From NCBI GenBank assembly GCA_910587795.1, contig CAJUNH010000007.1, positions 15,194 through 79,193 on the forward strand: a stretch of 64,000 nt of DNA, written 5' to 3'. The translations under genes and the position numbers were made by a program. Source of the DNA: an uncultured Christensenellaceae bacterium. Lineage in GTDB: Bacteria; Bacillota; Clostridia; Christensenellales; CAG-314. The notes under the pieces were generated by a model, which had not been told where the DNA came from, did no database searches, and saw only the letters and a program-made list of their open reading frames with translations. Below, in pieces: positions 35,662-45,675 of the stretch (position 1 is its first letter; every line of letters starts with the position of its first letter).

Positions 35662-38451
35662 ATGAAAGTTAGAACAAAAAAAGCGTTAACCGCCGTTCTG
35701 GTACTGGTTTTAGCATTGTCTTCCGTTGTTACTGTTTTGGCTGCTTGCGATACAACCGCCACAATGACGATTTCAACAGATACCGCGAACGTTGCGGTAG
35801 GTAAGACGATGCCTCTTGTCGTTAAATTCAGTAAGGGTTCGCAAAAACTCGACTGGACTACCAGCGACGCATCGGTTGCTACGGTTTCTAAAGAAGGCGT
35901 AGTTACTGGGGTAAAAGTCGGCTCGGCTACTATTACGGCTACCAGCGGTAAATCTTCTGTATCATGTAAGGTTACCGTAGGCGGAATATACACCGACGAC
36001 GGACAAAGCTATACCAGCAAGAGTTCTATGAAGAACACTCCGTCCAACTGGAACGAAATGGACTATCAAAATAACGACGATACCGTAATTATCAATAACA
36101 CGATTTCCTCGTTCTTCGGGTACGACTATGCTTTGAAAGATCCTTCCAAGGGCAGAGTTACCGCGGACGGTAAATTGAACGTCGATAATATCGATTTCGA
36201 ACATCACATCGTAACTTACGAAGCGGCAACTAGGTTGGAAGACGTAACTTCTCTTGTAGACGCAAAGTGGGGTTTGACTGCCGCACAAAAGGCTCAGGGC
36301 GGATATGCTTGGAGATTTACTTTGCGCGACGACCTCACTTGGGACGACGGAACTCCCATCAAAGCGGGCGATTTCGTGTACTCTATGAAGGAACAGCTCA
36401 ACTATTTGCTTCAGCCTTTCCGTGCAAACAACTATTGGACTGCTAACGGAATGAAAGTTCACAACGCCAAGAATTATTATTATCAAGGCAGAACGGTAGA
36501 CTTGCCTCTGGACGGTCTTACTCTGGATAATCTCGATAAGGGCGCCGACGGAGTTTACACCTACCAAGGTCATTCCATTTATTTAGGATTGCGTACGGGC
36601 ATCGCTTTATTGGACGGCGATTCTCTCGGCGATTATATTGACGTTTATTCAACTCAAGACGACAACCCGTTTGATATGGAGGCTTGGGCGGTTTTGGAAG
36701 GCGCTATGGCCGACAAAACTAACGGTAAAGCGACTGTAACCGATGACACTTTGGCGGCGTTGGCAAAATGCCTTGCTCCGTTCGGAATGCAAGAAGACGC
36801 ATTGGGCTTTGTGTTTATGACTCAGGCGTTTGCCGCTATGACGTTTGACGAGGTCGGTATCTATGCGGAAGACGATTTGCATTTGGTAGTGGTATTGGAC
36901 GACCCCGAGAGTTGGCTTAGAGAAGACGGAAAATTATCTTACACGATTTCCAACGCAAGCCTTCCTCTTGTTAAACAAGATTTGTACGAAAGACTTAAAA
37001 AAGAACCTGCGCAAGGTTCGGATAAATGGACGACAACATACAATACGTCCGTAGAAACTTCCGCAAGCTGGGGACCCTATAAATTGGCTTCTTTCCAAGT
37101 AGACAAACAATTTATACTTGAAAGAAACGTAAACTGGTTCGGTTACGGTATAGAAGAAAACAGAGATCAATACCTTGCAGACCGCTTTGTAGTTGAAGTA
37201 ATCGCCGAAGAAGAAGCCACAAAATTGGCATTCTGGAAAGGTGAAATAGACGATTTGGAATTCTCCTACTTGGGAGCAACCGCTGCCGAATATCAAAACT
37301 CCGACTACGCTATGTTTACACCTGCTTCCAGTGCGACCGCGTACGGAATTCAGTTGTACAGCAATCTTTCCGTTTTGAAAAACAGCGGCAAAAACAACAC
37401 TATATTGGCAATAAAAGATTTCCGTTGGGCGCTGTCGCTGGCATTTGACAGAAACGCGTTTGTTGAAGACCAATTAGTAGGAATGCAAATAGGTCTCGGC
37501 TTGTTGGGACCCGGATACTACTACGATCCCGAAAACTCGCTGTCCTACCGTGAATCCGATGCGGCAAAGTCTGCTTTGCTCCGCACATACGGCTTTACTC
37601 TTAACGGTGCCGGAAAGTGGACGGACGGAACAACCGTGTACGCCGATATCGACGCGGCGACCGACGCAATGACAGGTTACAATTTGTCTTTGGCAAAGCA
37701 AAAGCTCGCTTCTGCAATTACAGAATTAAAAGATGAAAAATATGCTTACGATCCCTCCAAGAATATCGTTTTAAGACTCGGTAAATTTAGCGATAAAGCG
37801 GCGAGAAGAGCGGAACTGTTGCAGTCCTGTATCGACAAGCTTACGGAAGGCTCCGAATTGCAAGGTAAGATAAAGGTAGAAATTATAGAAACCAACTCAC
37901 AAAAATCCGCTGACGATTTCCGCGACGGTAAATTTGAAATTTACTGTATTGCAGGTATCGGCGGAGCCGTGTTCTACCCCTTTACCTCTATGGATAGCTA
38001 TCTCGGTTTCGGCGACTTGTCTTACCATGGTTACATGGATACGAAGGCTACGATAACGAAAACTATGCCCGCAGGAAATTACGAAGGCGCAGGTCAAACG
38101 TTTACGTTGACTACCAGAGACTGGTTTAACAGTTTGAACGGAAGAATGACGGAAGGCGCTTCTCACAACTGGAGCGAAGGCTACTGCCCCGTTGAAGTGC
38201 GTTTGGAAATCCTTGCGATGCTGGAAGAGTACGCATTGAGTCAACATTATACGATTCAGGTTGCTAACGACTACAACGCTTATCTTAATACCGCAAGAAA
38301 TCATAATATAACTACGACTTATAATACCTTTATGGGTCTTGGCGGAGCTCGCTATACGAGATACGTTTACAACGACGTTGAATGGGCGGAATTCCTCGCT
38401 CAACACAACAACGATTTGAGTTCGTTCTACAAAACGTCTCAGGCGGATTAA
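35662..38451 (+). CDS. oppA: oligopeptide-binding lipoprotein with Big2 domain
   Basis: A 929-residue extracytoplasmic solute-binding protein of the SBP_5 family, delivering oligopeptides to OppBCDF. The signal peptide ends in lipobox LAAC (Cys29). Residues ~33-108 form a bacterial Ig-like Big2 domain with VAVGKTMPLVV, WTTSDASVATVSKEGVVTG and SATITATSGK motifs, an unusual addition for OppA. The SBP_5 domain follows, including WRFTLRDDLTWDDGTPIKAGDFVYS (about 230-255 region). Typical OppA proteins are about 540-600 residues, so this one also has internal expansions. GAAGGAG precedes the ATG at 35662. The gene follows a long structured leader and is separated from oppB by a strong hairpin. Confidence 0.88.
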   Translation: MKVRTKKALTAVLVLVLALSSVVTVLAACDTTATMTISTDTANVAVGKTMPLVVKFSKGSQKLDWTTSDASVATVSKEGVVTGVKVGSATITATSGKSSVSCKVTVGGIYTDDGQSYTSKSSMKNTPSNWNEMDYQNNDDTVIINNTISSFFGYDYALKDPSKGRVTADGKLNVDNIDFEHHIVTYEAATRLEDVTSLVDAKWGLTAAQKAQGGYAWRFTLRDDLTWDDGTPIKAGDFVYSMKEQLNYLLQPFRANNYWTANGMKVHNAKNYYYQGRTVDLPLDGLTLDNLDKGADGVYTYQGHSIYLGLRTGIALLDGDSLGDYIDVYSTQDDNPFDMEAWAVLEGAMADKTNGKATVTDDTLAALAKCLAPFGMQEDALGFVFMTQAFAAMTFDEVGIYAEDDLHLVVVLDDPESWLREDGKLSYTISNASLPLVKQDLYERLKKEPAQGSDKWTTTYNTSVETSASWGPYKLASFQVDKQFILERNVNWFGYGIEENRDQYLADRFVVEVIAEEEATKLAFWKGEIDDLEFSYLGATAAEYQNSDYAMFTPASSATAYGIQLYSNLSVLKNSGKNNTILAIKDFRWALSLAFDRNAFVEDQLVGMQIGLGLLGPGYYYDPENSLSYRESDAAKSALLRTYGFTLNGAGKWTDGTTVYADIDAATDAMTGYNLSLAKQKLASAITELKDEKYAYDPSKNIVLRLGKFSDKAARRAELLQSCIDKLTEGSELQGKIKVEIIETNSQKSADDFRDGKFEIYCIAGIGGAVFYPFTSMDSYLGFGDLSYHGYMDTKATITKTMPAGNYEGAGQTFTLTTRDWFNSLNGRMTEGASHNWSEGYCPVEVRLEILAMLEEYALSQHYTIQVANDYNAYLNTARNHNITTTYNTFMGLGGARYTRYVYNDVEWAEFLAQHNNDLSSFYKTSQAD

Positions 38452-38478
38452 GTTAATTTAACGTAAAACCATGTCAAT

Positions 38479-38504
38479 TAGCGGGGGCGTATACGTCCCC
38501 GCTA
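38479..38504 (+). other. oppA-oppB intergenic hairpin
   Basis: Arms TAGCGGGGGCG and CGTCCCCGCTA (one G-T pair) around a TATA centre. No U-run follows, so it is more likely an mRNA stabiliser or partial attenuator that keeps oppA more abundant than the permease genes, as in other binding-protein operons. Confidence 0.7.
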
Positions 38505-38534
38505 TCTTGACTGTAAGCAAGGAGAGAAAAACAT

Positions 38535-39545
38535 ATGTATATGTTTAAGTATATATTAAAGCGTATCGGGCTGATGTTAATGTGTTTTGCCGTAATAATG
38601 CTTGTATGCTTTGTACTTATAAAACTGCTTCCTATCAATATTCAGGGCGCACCGGGCTCAACGAAAGATCAACTGCTGTACGAAATGGAGTCCCGTCACT
38701 ATATAACTAATTTGCAGTACAACGCAGACGGTCACATCGTAGGATACGATAAAGTTCCTATAATGGAGCAGTTGTGGTCGTACGTCGTACGTGTTTTTAA
38801 GTACGGCGATTTCGGCGTGGGAATGACTATGCCCGCTTATCGTAACAGACCCGTATTGGAAGCGTTTATGACCAGACTGCCCCCGACTATCCTCATCAAT
38901 ATTTACAGCACTATAATAGGCGTTCCCATAGGTCTCGGTTTGGGAATTTTGGCGGCGCTCAAAAAGAACAAATGGCAGGACCACGTTATTTCTACAGGCG
39001 TAGTCGTGCTTATTTCCGTGCCGTCGATAGTATATGCTCTTGTTATTATGTACGTGTTCTGCTTTAAATTAGGTTGGTTTCCTTTGCGTATGGAGCCGGG
39101 ATACGATTATTTCAGTTGGAAAATGTTTAAGAGCATGCTGCCGGCAGTGTTTTCGCTGTGTTTGGGAAGTATAGCGGGCTATGCGCGTTTTACCCGCGCC
39201 GAACTTACCGAAGTGCTTACAAGCGAGTTTATGCTGCTTGCGCGCACCAAAGGACTTACCCGCGGACAGGCGACGTTACGTCACGCTTTGCGTAACGCTA
39301 TGGTGCCGATTTTCCCGTCCATTTTGTCCGAGTTTATTGCAGTCTTGTCCGGATCGCTCATCATAGAGCAGATGTTTTCCATTCCCGGAGTCGGAGCGTT
39401 GTACTTGACTTCTATTAACGCGCAGGACTACGACTTCTTTATGTTCCTGTCGGGATTTTACTGCTTGGTAGGATTAGCGGCGGGTATTATTACGGATATA
39501 TCCTACGGGATAATCGATCCGCGTATTAGAATGGGGGCGAGATAG
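38535..39545 (+). CDS. oppB: oligopeptide ABC transporter permease OppB
   Basis: A 336-residue BPD-type inner-membrane permease with six predicted helices. The N-terminal segment FKYILKRIGLMLMCFAVIML is typical of OppB/DppB; the coupling (EAA-like) loop is in ARTKGLTRGQATLRHALRNAM (about 236-256), contacting the ATPase. The start at 38535 follows GGAGAG; an ATG at 38541 is also possible. oppC starts 1 nt after the stop region. Confidence 0.93.
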   Translation: MYMFKYILKRIGLMLMCFAVIMLVCFVLIKLLPINIQGAPGSTKDQLLYEMESRHYITNLQYNADGHIVGYDKVPIMEQLWSYVVRVFKYGDFGVGMTMPAYRNRPVLEAFMTRLPPTILINIYSTIIGVPIGLGLGILAALKKNKWQDHVISTGVVVLISVPSIVYALVIMYVFCFKLGWFPLRMEPGYDYFSWKMFKSMLPAVFSLCLGSIAGYARFTRAELTEVLTSEFMLLARTKGLTRGQATLRHALRNAMVPIFPSILSEFIAVLSGSLIIEQMFSIPGVGALYLTSINAQDYDFFMFLSGFYCLVGLAAGIITDISYGIIDPRIRMGAR

Positions 39546-39546
39546 T

Positions 39547-41139
39547 ATGGACAACAAACAATTTGAAAAATACAGCGCTATTCCGGCGGAAAAGTTTGCT
39601 ATGGTCGGCGGCGAAAGAACTTCGCACGACGAAAAATTTGTAACGAAACCTCGCAGCTACGCTTACGACGCTTTTATGCGCTTTTGCAAAAATAAAGGTT
39701 CGGTAGTGGCGGCGATTGTAATAGCGCTTTTGATTCTGTTTGCAATTATTGCTCCGTGGTGCACTTCTTACACCGTAAAATATTACGACAACATATATTT
39801 GGGAACGCTGCCTAAGTCTAAATTGTTTGCAAATACAAACTTTTGGGACGGCTGTTCTTACGTAAAAGAAAATAAACTTAATTTTTCGTACTATTACTGG
39901 ATGGGTGAAGAATTAAGCAATGCAAAAGAAGGAAACGGCGGACATTACGCGATTAAAAATCAAAAGTACGACGTGTTGGAAGACGGGTTTTACGGTTACA
40001 GATTGGATTCCTATCACATGTGGGGCTGTAAATATATGCAAATCGACCGCGAGCGTTATGAGAATATACAAAAGTATCAGGACGAAACAAACCGTCAGGT
40101 ATTGTATCCGACGCTCAGAACCTCTGCCCGTCCCGACCATATCAACTTTAAAAAAGACGCCAATTACTATTATCAAACCAAGGTGGTAAACGGTAAACTT
40201 AATCCCGTACTGGATGCTGAAGGTAACGTTATCCCCGCATATTGGAGTGAAACTGCCGAAAATTTGAACGACGGATACCATTCGCTGAGAATAGAAGGAC
40301 AGGACGGAATAGTACGTGACGGCGAAACGTATTATTACGTTTATGCTTCTCCCGTATCGGGCGGCGATGTGGAAGTTAGATTAAACTATTACGAATATTA
40401 CAGATACTATCACAGTTACGAACTGAAAGACGGTATCGACGAACCGATGTTTTTGTTCGGCGCAACTTACGAAGGTAAAGACGTATTTGTTAATTTGGCA
40501 AGCGGCGCTAGATTTTCGTTTATATTTGCTATTTGTATAGCCGCCGTCAATATGTTTATAGGAGCTATTTACGGCGCAATCGCGGGTTACTACGGCGGAG
40601 CCGTAGACATAGTAATGGAGCGTGTTACGGATATATTGTCTGCGGTGCCCATTATGATTGTAATAACGCTGCTTAAATACCATATGGCGGAAACAAGCCA
40701 GATATTGATATTGTTTTTGGCGTTTATAGTAACCGGATGGATCGGTATGGCAAGCAGTACCCGTATGCAGTTTTACCGCTTTAAAAATCAGGAATACGTT
40801 TTGGCGGCAAGAACGTTGGGCGCAAGGGACAGACGTATTATATGGAAACATATTTTCCCTAACTCGCTGGGAACATTGGTAACAAGCTGTGCGCTTATAA
40901 TACCCGGTATGATATTTTCCGAAACAAGCTTAACTTATTTAGGTATTATCGATTTGCAGTCGGGAAATATTACAAGCGTAGGTACGTTAATTGCGTTGGG
41001 ACAGCCCAAGCTGATGGACTATCCGCACATTGCGATATTCCCGTCTGTATTTTTGGCGCTGTTGATGCTAAGCTTTAACTTATTCGGCAACGGTTTGCGC
41101 GATGCGTTTAACCCGTCGCTGCGCGGTACGGAGGGATAA
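39547..41139 (+). CDS. oppC: oligopeptide ABC transporter permease OppC with large external insert
   Basis: A 530-residue permease, about 200-230 residues longer than usual OppC. A cytosolic N-terminus (about 1-50) leads to the first helix (53-75); then residues ~76-316 form a long Tyr-rich soluble region that must be on the outer face. The permease core with five helices begins at about 317, and the EAA loop AARTLGARDRRIIWKHIFPN lies at about 419-438. The external domain resembles nothing I recognise; it may dock OppA, whose lipoprotein is also enlarged (inference). Intergenic gap to oppD is 3 nt. Confidence 0.9.
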   Translation: MDNKQFEKYSAIPAEKFAMVGGERTSHDEKFVTKPRSYAYDAFMRFCKNKGSVVAAIVIALLILFAIIAPWCTSYTVKYYDNIYLGTLPKSKLFANTNFWDGCSYVKENKLNFSYYYWMGEELSNAKEGNGGHYAIKNQKYDVLEDGFYGYRLDSYHMWGCKYMQIDRERYENIQKYQDETNRQVLYPTLRTSARPDHINFKKDANYYYQTKVVNGKLNPVLDAEGNVIPAYWSETAENLNDGYHSLRIEGQDGIVRDGETYYYVYASPVSGGDVEVRLNYYEYYRYYHSYELKDGIDEPMFLFGATYEGKDVFVNLASGARFSFIFAICIAAVNMFIGAIYGAIAGYYGGAVDIVMERVTDILSAVPIMIVITLLKYHMAETSQILILFLAFIVTGWIGMASSTRMQFYRFKNQEYVLAARTLGARDRRIIWKHIFPNSLGTLVTSCALIIPGMIFSETSLTYLGIIDLQSGNITSVGTLIALGQPKLMDYPHIAIFPSVFLALLMLSFNLFGNGLRDAFNPSLRGTEG

Positions 41140-41142
41140 GAT

Positions 41143-43293
41143 ATGGAAAAGAAACTTGAAGTAAATAACTTAGTAATATCTTTCCGTACGGACGGCGGTA
41201 AGGTGCAGGCGGTGCGCGATATCAGTTTTGACCTTTATAAGGGCGAAACGTTGGCAATCGTAGGCGAGTCGGGCAGCGGAAAGTCCGTTACAAACCGCGC
41301 TATTATAGGCATACTTGCAGGCAATGCTATTGTGGAAGGCGGCGAAATAATTTACGACGGACAGGATTTGCTTAAAATAAGCGAAGAGGAATTCCATAAA
41401 ATTCGCGGTGATAAAATCGCAATGATTTTCCAGGACCCAATGTCCAGTTTAAACCCCATTATGAAAGTGGGCAAACAGCTTACCGAAGCTATGCTTTTAA
41501 AAAGCTCGGCGTCAAGACGTAACGCCCGCAAAAACTTTAACGGAAAGTTAAAGGTTTTAAATGCGGTAATGGACGAAATTGCGGCAGACAATAAGGAAAA
41601 AATAGCGCATAATAACGAGCAGTGCAAGATCTTTGACAGCTTTTGTTTGTCAGGTACCAAACTGGAAAGCGCATATAACGTAATTTACCGTCACACGGTG
41701 GAATTAAAGTTGGATATAGAAAACACGTTGTTTTTAGCTTCTAAAAACCAACCTCTCGACGAAAAGAAAATTTTAAATAGCGTATTAAAGCATATCGAGG
41801 GCACGTATCACCCCGACATCGTAGTTAAGGACGAGCGTTTGCAAAATAACTTAAACGTCTTAATTGCAAACGCGCAAAACGCTGCGGACAAAAAGCATTT
41901 TACGCAATCGTCAGTCGACGCTTTAACGGATATAGTTGATATTTTGGATAAAGCGGCGCAGCGTCAAAAACCCAACTATTTTACGTTAGGGTATTATATG
42001 ATGCGCAACCCCGAAGCAAACGTCGACGATATGCCTATCGAGGAATTAACGGCTATGACTCGTAAGTATTTGGACGACGAGTTTATGCTGAGATTTATCG
42101 ACGAAGGACGTCAGGCTCTCGACTACAACCATAGCAAAAAAATTATCCTTAAAAGGGCATTGCTGGAAAAAACCGACAGCGCTTTGGACTTTTTCCGTCA
42201 GGAAGAAATCGATAAGAAAACCGCTTACGAAATTGCAAAAGATTTGTCTTTGCAAGTGGAAACGGCGATTGACGATTTAAGCGTTGTTAAAAATCCCATA
42301 GAATATACGTTCCATTCCAGTTTGCGCGACGTGCTTAACAAGTATTTTGCAGGTTTAGCCAAAAACCCGAAGGAGCAAGCCCGCTTTGACAGACAGCAGG
42401 CAAAATATAACGATCTTGTCGCTAAAAACAAAACTCCGGATTGGAAGGTTGTTCCCGCGGCGTTGGTGGATTTGGAACTTGCAAAGAAAAATATTCGTTC
42501 GGTTCTGCATAAGCTGCGCGCAACTTACCGCAATGCTATAGAAAACGCCGATAAATTTGACAGCAAGACGGAAATGGTGGCTTTGATAGACTATCTTAAA
42601 GAACAGGCTTCGGCGGTAGTGTACAAAGTTACTAAAAAAATGGCAAAAGCCAATGCACTCAAATTGTTGGAAGAGGTAGGTATTCCCGAACCGGCAATAA
42701 GGTACAATCAGTATCCGTTTGAGTTTTCGGGCGGTATGCGCCAACGTGTAGTTATAGCTATCGCGCTTGCGGCAAACCCCGATATCCTTATTTGCGACGA
42801 ACCTACAACCGCGTTAGACGTAACTATTCAAAGCCAGATTTTGGAGTTGATTAACCGTATTAAGGCGGAACGCCATTTATCGGTAATATTTATTACGCAC
42901 GACTTGGGCGTAGTTGCAAATATGGCGGACAGAATCGCCGTTATGTACGCAGGCAAAATAGTGGAATACGGCACGGCGGAAGACGTATTTTACAAGCCTT
43001 GTCATCCGTATACGTGGGCGTTGCTGTCCTCTATGCCGGACCTTGACACAAAGGAAAAGCTGGAAGCGATCCCCGGAACTCCGCCTAATATGATATTTCC
43101 GCCCAAAGGCGACGCTTTTGCCGCGCGTAACAAGTACGCTATGGAAATAGACTTCGAGGAAGAACCGCCTATGTTCCAAATAAGCGATACGCACTTTGCG
43201 GCAACTTGGCTGCTGCATCCCAATGCACCCAAGGTTACCCCGCCTAAAATTGTTACGGACCGTATAGAAAGAATGTCTAAGGAGGTAAAGTAA
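41143..43293 (+). CDS. oppD: oligopeptide ABC transporter ATPase OppD with ~370-residue insert
   Basis: A 716-residue ATPase; usual OppD is about 330. Walker A GESGSGKS is at about 42-49 and the Q-loop MIFQDPMSSLNP at about 95-106. After VGKQLTEAML, about 370 helical, Lys/Asp/Leu-rich residues are inserted (roughly 115-500) before the ABC signature FSGGMRQR (about 528-535) and Walker B LICDEPTTALD (about 549-559). The OppD C-terminal segment follows, but no classical four-cysteine iron-sulfur motif is evident. All ATP-site motifs are intact, so the enzyme should be active; the insertion lies within the helical subdomain that faces the permease. Followed at 1 nt by oppF. Confidence 0.93.
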   Translation: MEKKLEVNNLVISFRTDGGKVQAVRDISFDLYKGETLAIVGESGSGKSVTNRAIIGILAGNAIVEGGEIIYDGQDLLKISEEEFHKIRGDKIAMIFQDPMSSLNPIMKVGKQLTEAMLLKSSASRRNARKNFNGKLKVLNAVMDEIAADNKEKIAHNNEQCKIFDSFCLSGTKLESAYNVIYRHTVELKLDIENTLFLASKNQPLDEKKILNSVLKHIEGTYHPDIVVKDERLQNNLNVLIANAQNAADKKHFTQSSVDALTDIVDILDKAAQRQKPNYFTLGYYMMRNPEANVDDMPIEELTAMTRKYLDDEFMLRFIDEGRQALDYNHSKKIILKRALLEKTDSALDFFRQEEIDKKTAYEIAKDLSLQVETAIDDLSVVKNPIEYTFHSSLRDVLNKYFAGLAKNPKEQARFDRQQAKYNDLVAKNKTPDWKVVPAALVDLELAKKNIRSVLHKLRATYRNAIENADKFDSKTEMVALIDYLKEQASAVVYKVTKKMAKANALKLLEEVGIPEPAIRYNQYPFEFSGGMRQRVVIAIALAANPDILICDEPTTALDVTIQSQILELINRIKAERHLSVIFITHDLGVVANMADRIAVMYAGKIVEYGTAEDVFYKPCHPYTWALLSSMPDLDTKEKLEAIPGTPPNMIFPPKGDAFAARNKYAMEIDFEEEPPMFQISDTHFAATWLLHPNAPKVTPPKIVTDRIERMSKEVK

Positions 43294-43294
43294 T

Positions 43295-44674
43295 ATGGCA
43301 GACGAAAAGCAGGTTTTGCTGTCTGTTCAGCACCTTCAGCAGTTTTTTAAGATGGGCAGACAACAATTAAAAGCCGTAAACGATATCAGCTTTGATATTT
43401 ACAAAGGCGAAGTGTTCGGTTTGGTAGGCGAAAGCGGTTGCGGAAAAACCACAACCGGACGTTCGATAATCCGTCTATACGATATTACGGGCGGTTCGGT
43501 GTACTTTGAAGGTCAGCGTATTTGCGCAGGTTTTAATAATTATAAAGAAAATATTAAAGCTGCTAAGGCAAAAGCGAACAAAGAAATTAAAGAGCTTAAA
43601 CAACAGCCCGAAAGTCCCGATCGTGAACAGAAAATTGCCAAAATCAACGAAGATTTGAACAATTTAATTGTCGAGCAGACGGCTTTGATTAGAAGCGCAA
43701 AATACGATCATAAAAACTGCAATAAGCTGTACGCACAGCACCAAATGCAGCTTGTTCGCAATAAGTACGAACCGTTACTTGTTGCGGCGGGCACCGAGGA
43801 AGAGCGTAAAGAGCTGGAAATTCAGCAGAAGGAAGAATTACGTCTTGCATCCAAAGACCGCATCATGAACAAGATGCAGATGATTTTCCAGGACCCGATT
43901 GCGTCGTTAAATCCGCGTATGACGGTACGGGAAATAATTGCCGAAGGTTTGATAATACGCGGTATTCGCGATAAAAAGGAAATCGAGGAAAAGGTTTATA
44001 AGGTTTTGGATCTCGTGGGGCTTGTTCCCGAACATGCGGGACGTTATCCGCACGAGTTCAGCGGCGGACAGCGTCAGCGTATAGGCATCGCCCGCGCAAT
44101 TATTTTGCAGCCGGATTTGATTATCGCCGACGAACCGATTTCCGCATTAGACGTTTCCATTCAGGCTCAGGTAATCAATTTGCTTAACGAACTGCGCGAA
44201 CGTCTGGGCTTGACGATTTTGTTTATCGCCCACGACTTATCCGTTGTTAAGTATTTTTCCGACCGTATTGCAGTTATGTATTTCGGTAAAATTGTGGAAT
44301 TGACCACGAGCGACGAGCTGTTTAAGCATCCGCTGCATCCGTATACAAAATCGTTGCTGTCCGCCATACCTCTGCCCGATCCGCGTTTTGAAAAACAACG
44401 CAAACGTATATCGTACAATCCTATTGCCGAGCACGATTACAGTCAGCAGCAGCCTTATATGCAGGAAGTTGCCCCCGGACATTTTATTTACTGTAACGAT
44501 GCGGAATTGGAAAAGTATAAGCAGGAAATTGCGGAAATAGACGCACAGTCGGCAAAAAAGGAAACGGTGGCGGCAAAAGCAACCGAAAAACCGACCTCTA
44601 AGCCGTCTAAAACCACTAAAAAGACTGCCGAAAAAACGTCGGCGAAAACCGCCAAAAAGACAAAGAAGGATTGA
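43295..44674 (+). CDS. oppF: oligopeptide ABC transporter ATPase OppF with insert and Lys/Ala tail
   Basis: A 459-residue partner of OppD. Walker A GESGCGKTT at about 45-53; Q-loop MIFQDPIASLNPRM at about 195-208; signature FSGGQRQR at about 254-261; Walker B LIIADEPISALD at about 275-286. Between Walker A and the Q-loop there are about 100 extra residues (~85-190) with charged helical, coiled-coil-like sequence, at a different position from the OppD insert. The C-terminal ~40 residues are a Lys/Ala/Thr-rich low-complexity tail. The start follows AAGGAGGTAAAG. Confidence 0.93.
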   Translation: MADEKQVLLSVQHLQQFFKMGRQQLKAVNDISFDIYKGEVFGLVGESGCGKTTTGRSIIRLYDITGGSVYFEGQRICAGFNNYKENIKAAKAKANKEIKELKQQPESPDREQKIAKINEDLNNLIVEQTALIRSAKYDHKNCNKLYAQHQMQLVRNKYEPLLVAAGTEEERKELEIQQKEELRLASKDRIMNKMQMIFQDPIASLNPRMTVREIIAEGLIIRGIRDKKEIEEKVYKVLDLVGLVPEHAGRYPHEFSGGQRQRIGIARAIILQPDLIIADEPISALDVSIQAQVINLLNELRERLGLTILFIAHDLSVVKYFSDRIAVMYFGKIVELTTSDELFKHPLHPYTKSLLSAIPLPDPRFEKQRKRISYNPIAEHDYSQQQPYMQEVAPGHFIYCNDAELEKYKQEIAEIDAQSAKKETVAAKATEKPTSKPSKTTKKTAEKTSAKTAKKTKKD

Positions 44675-44682
44675 TCGTTTTG

Positions 44683-45072
44683 ATGAAAAAAATTTTAAAA
44701 TACCTAATCCCTTTTTTGCTGTGCGTTATAGCGGTAGTTTCTATTTTAGCGGGAAAAGGATCGTTTGTCAAAAGCGGCGCGCGTCTTATGAGTGATTTAT
44801 GCGATGCGTTTTTTGTACCCGGAATTATAATGACGTGTCTCGGCTTATTGATTTTTTGTACAAACGGCGGAGCGTTCGATATGCTGGCGTTCGGAATGCT
44901 TAAATTTTTTGATTTATTTAAGAGCGATCTTACAAAAGTTAAATACCGCACGTTTTACGATTACCGTCAAGCGCAAAAAGAAAAGAAACGCTCGTTTTGG
45001 TCGTTTATAATAGTGGGGTTGGTGTTCTTAGCCGTATCGGTAGTATTTTTTATCTTATATAAGCAATACTGA
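44683..45072 (+). CDS. DUF3899-like small membrane protein
   Basis: A 129-residue protein with three hydrophobic segments (about 5-24, 44-64 and 105-125) and a central charged stretch holding KYRTFYDYRQAQKEKK. This layout and the position directly after oppF match DUF3899 family proteins found at the ends of opp loci in Bacillota. Function unknown. The ATG at 44683 is preferred; a TTG at 44671 would sit immediately after the AAGAAGGA site. Confidence 0.7.
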   Translation: MKKILKYLIPFLLCVIAVVSILAGKGSFVKSGARLMSDLCDAFFVPGIIMTCLGLLIFCTNGGAFDMLAFGMLKFFDLFKSDLTKVKYRTFYDYRQAQKEKKRSFWSFIIVGLVFLAVSVVFFILYKQY

Positions 45073-45212
45073 TTGCGTGTCGGCTGCTCTTTTGTGTGTG
45101 CGTTGAAGTGTTTTGTACCCGGCGGCGCAGTGCATAAGATTGAAAAAATATTTTTAATTAAACAGGCTTGTTCGGGCAGTGCAAGATAATTGTGCCGTTT
45201 GGACTATGCGTA

Positions 45213-45245
45213 AAAAATCTACGTCGGTTTACGGCGTAGATTTTT
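45213..45245 (+). terminator. Rho-independent terminator of the opp operon
   Basis: Perfect 11-bp stem AAAAATCTACG/CGTAGATTTTT, then GCTGC. It lies 140 nt after the DUF3899-like gene. Confidence 0.7.
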
Positions 45246-45639
45246 GCTGCAAAAAGAATACCGTTATTTCGGCTGTCAAAATAAGCGGACGGATGAAACG
45301 GACTTCCATCGCAGCGTAAGGATTAAATTTGTGTACGTGTGTAAAATTTTTTAATAGTATCAATTGTCCTTAAAAAATAAAAATTAGTAAGTCTTTGCTG
45401 CAATAAATTTTTTGCATTTGTAAATTCCGCTTTTATGTAAAAACTAAGGTTGGACGCAAAGAAATTGACTTTTGGCGGCTCTGTTCATTTTGCGCGCGTT
45501 TGTTATTTATTTTTTAAAAAAGTTTGCAATACTTATAGGTCGTCAAATCCTAAATTTTTGCTGCGGAAAAACGCCAAAAACGATATTCCAAAAGAAATAA
45601 AAAAATAATAATATTTTATTTTTTCCCTATTGAAATTCC
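45246..45639. other. AT-rich intergenic region
   Basis: No coding signal, repeats or hairpins of note between the opp terminator and the ribosomal operon promoter. Confidence 0.5.
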
Positions 45640-45669
45640 TTGACACCGTCTTGACTGGTGTGTTAAACT
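45640..45669 (+). promoter_or_regulatory. sigma-A promoter of the S10-spc-alpha operon
   Basis: TTGACA at 45640-45645, 17-18-bp spacer, TAAACT-type -10 at 45664-45669; predicted start about 45676. Confidence 0.7.
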
Positions 45670-45675
45670 AATTAA

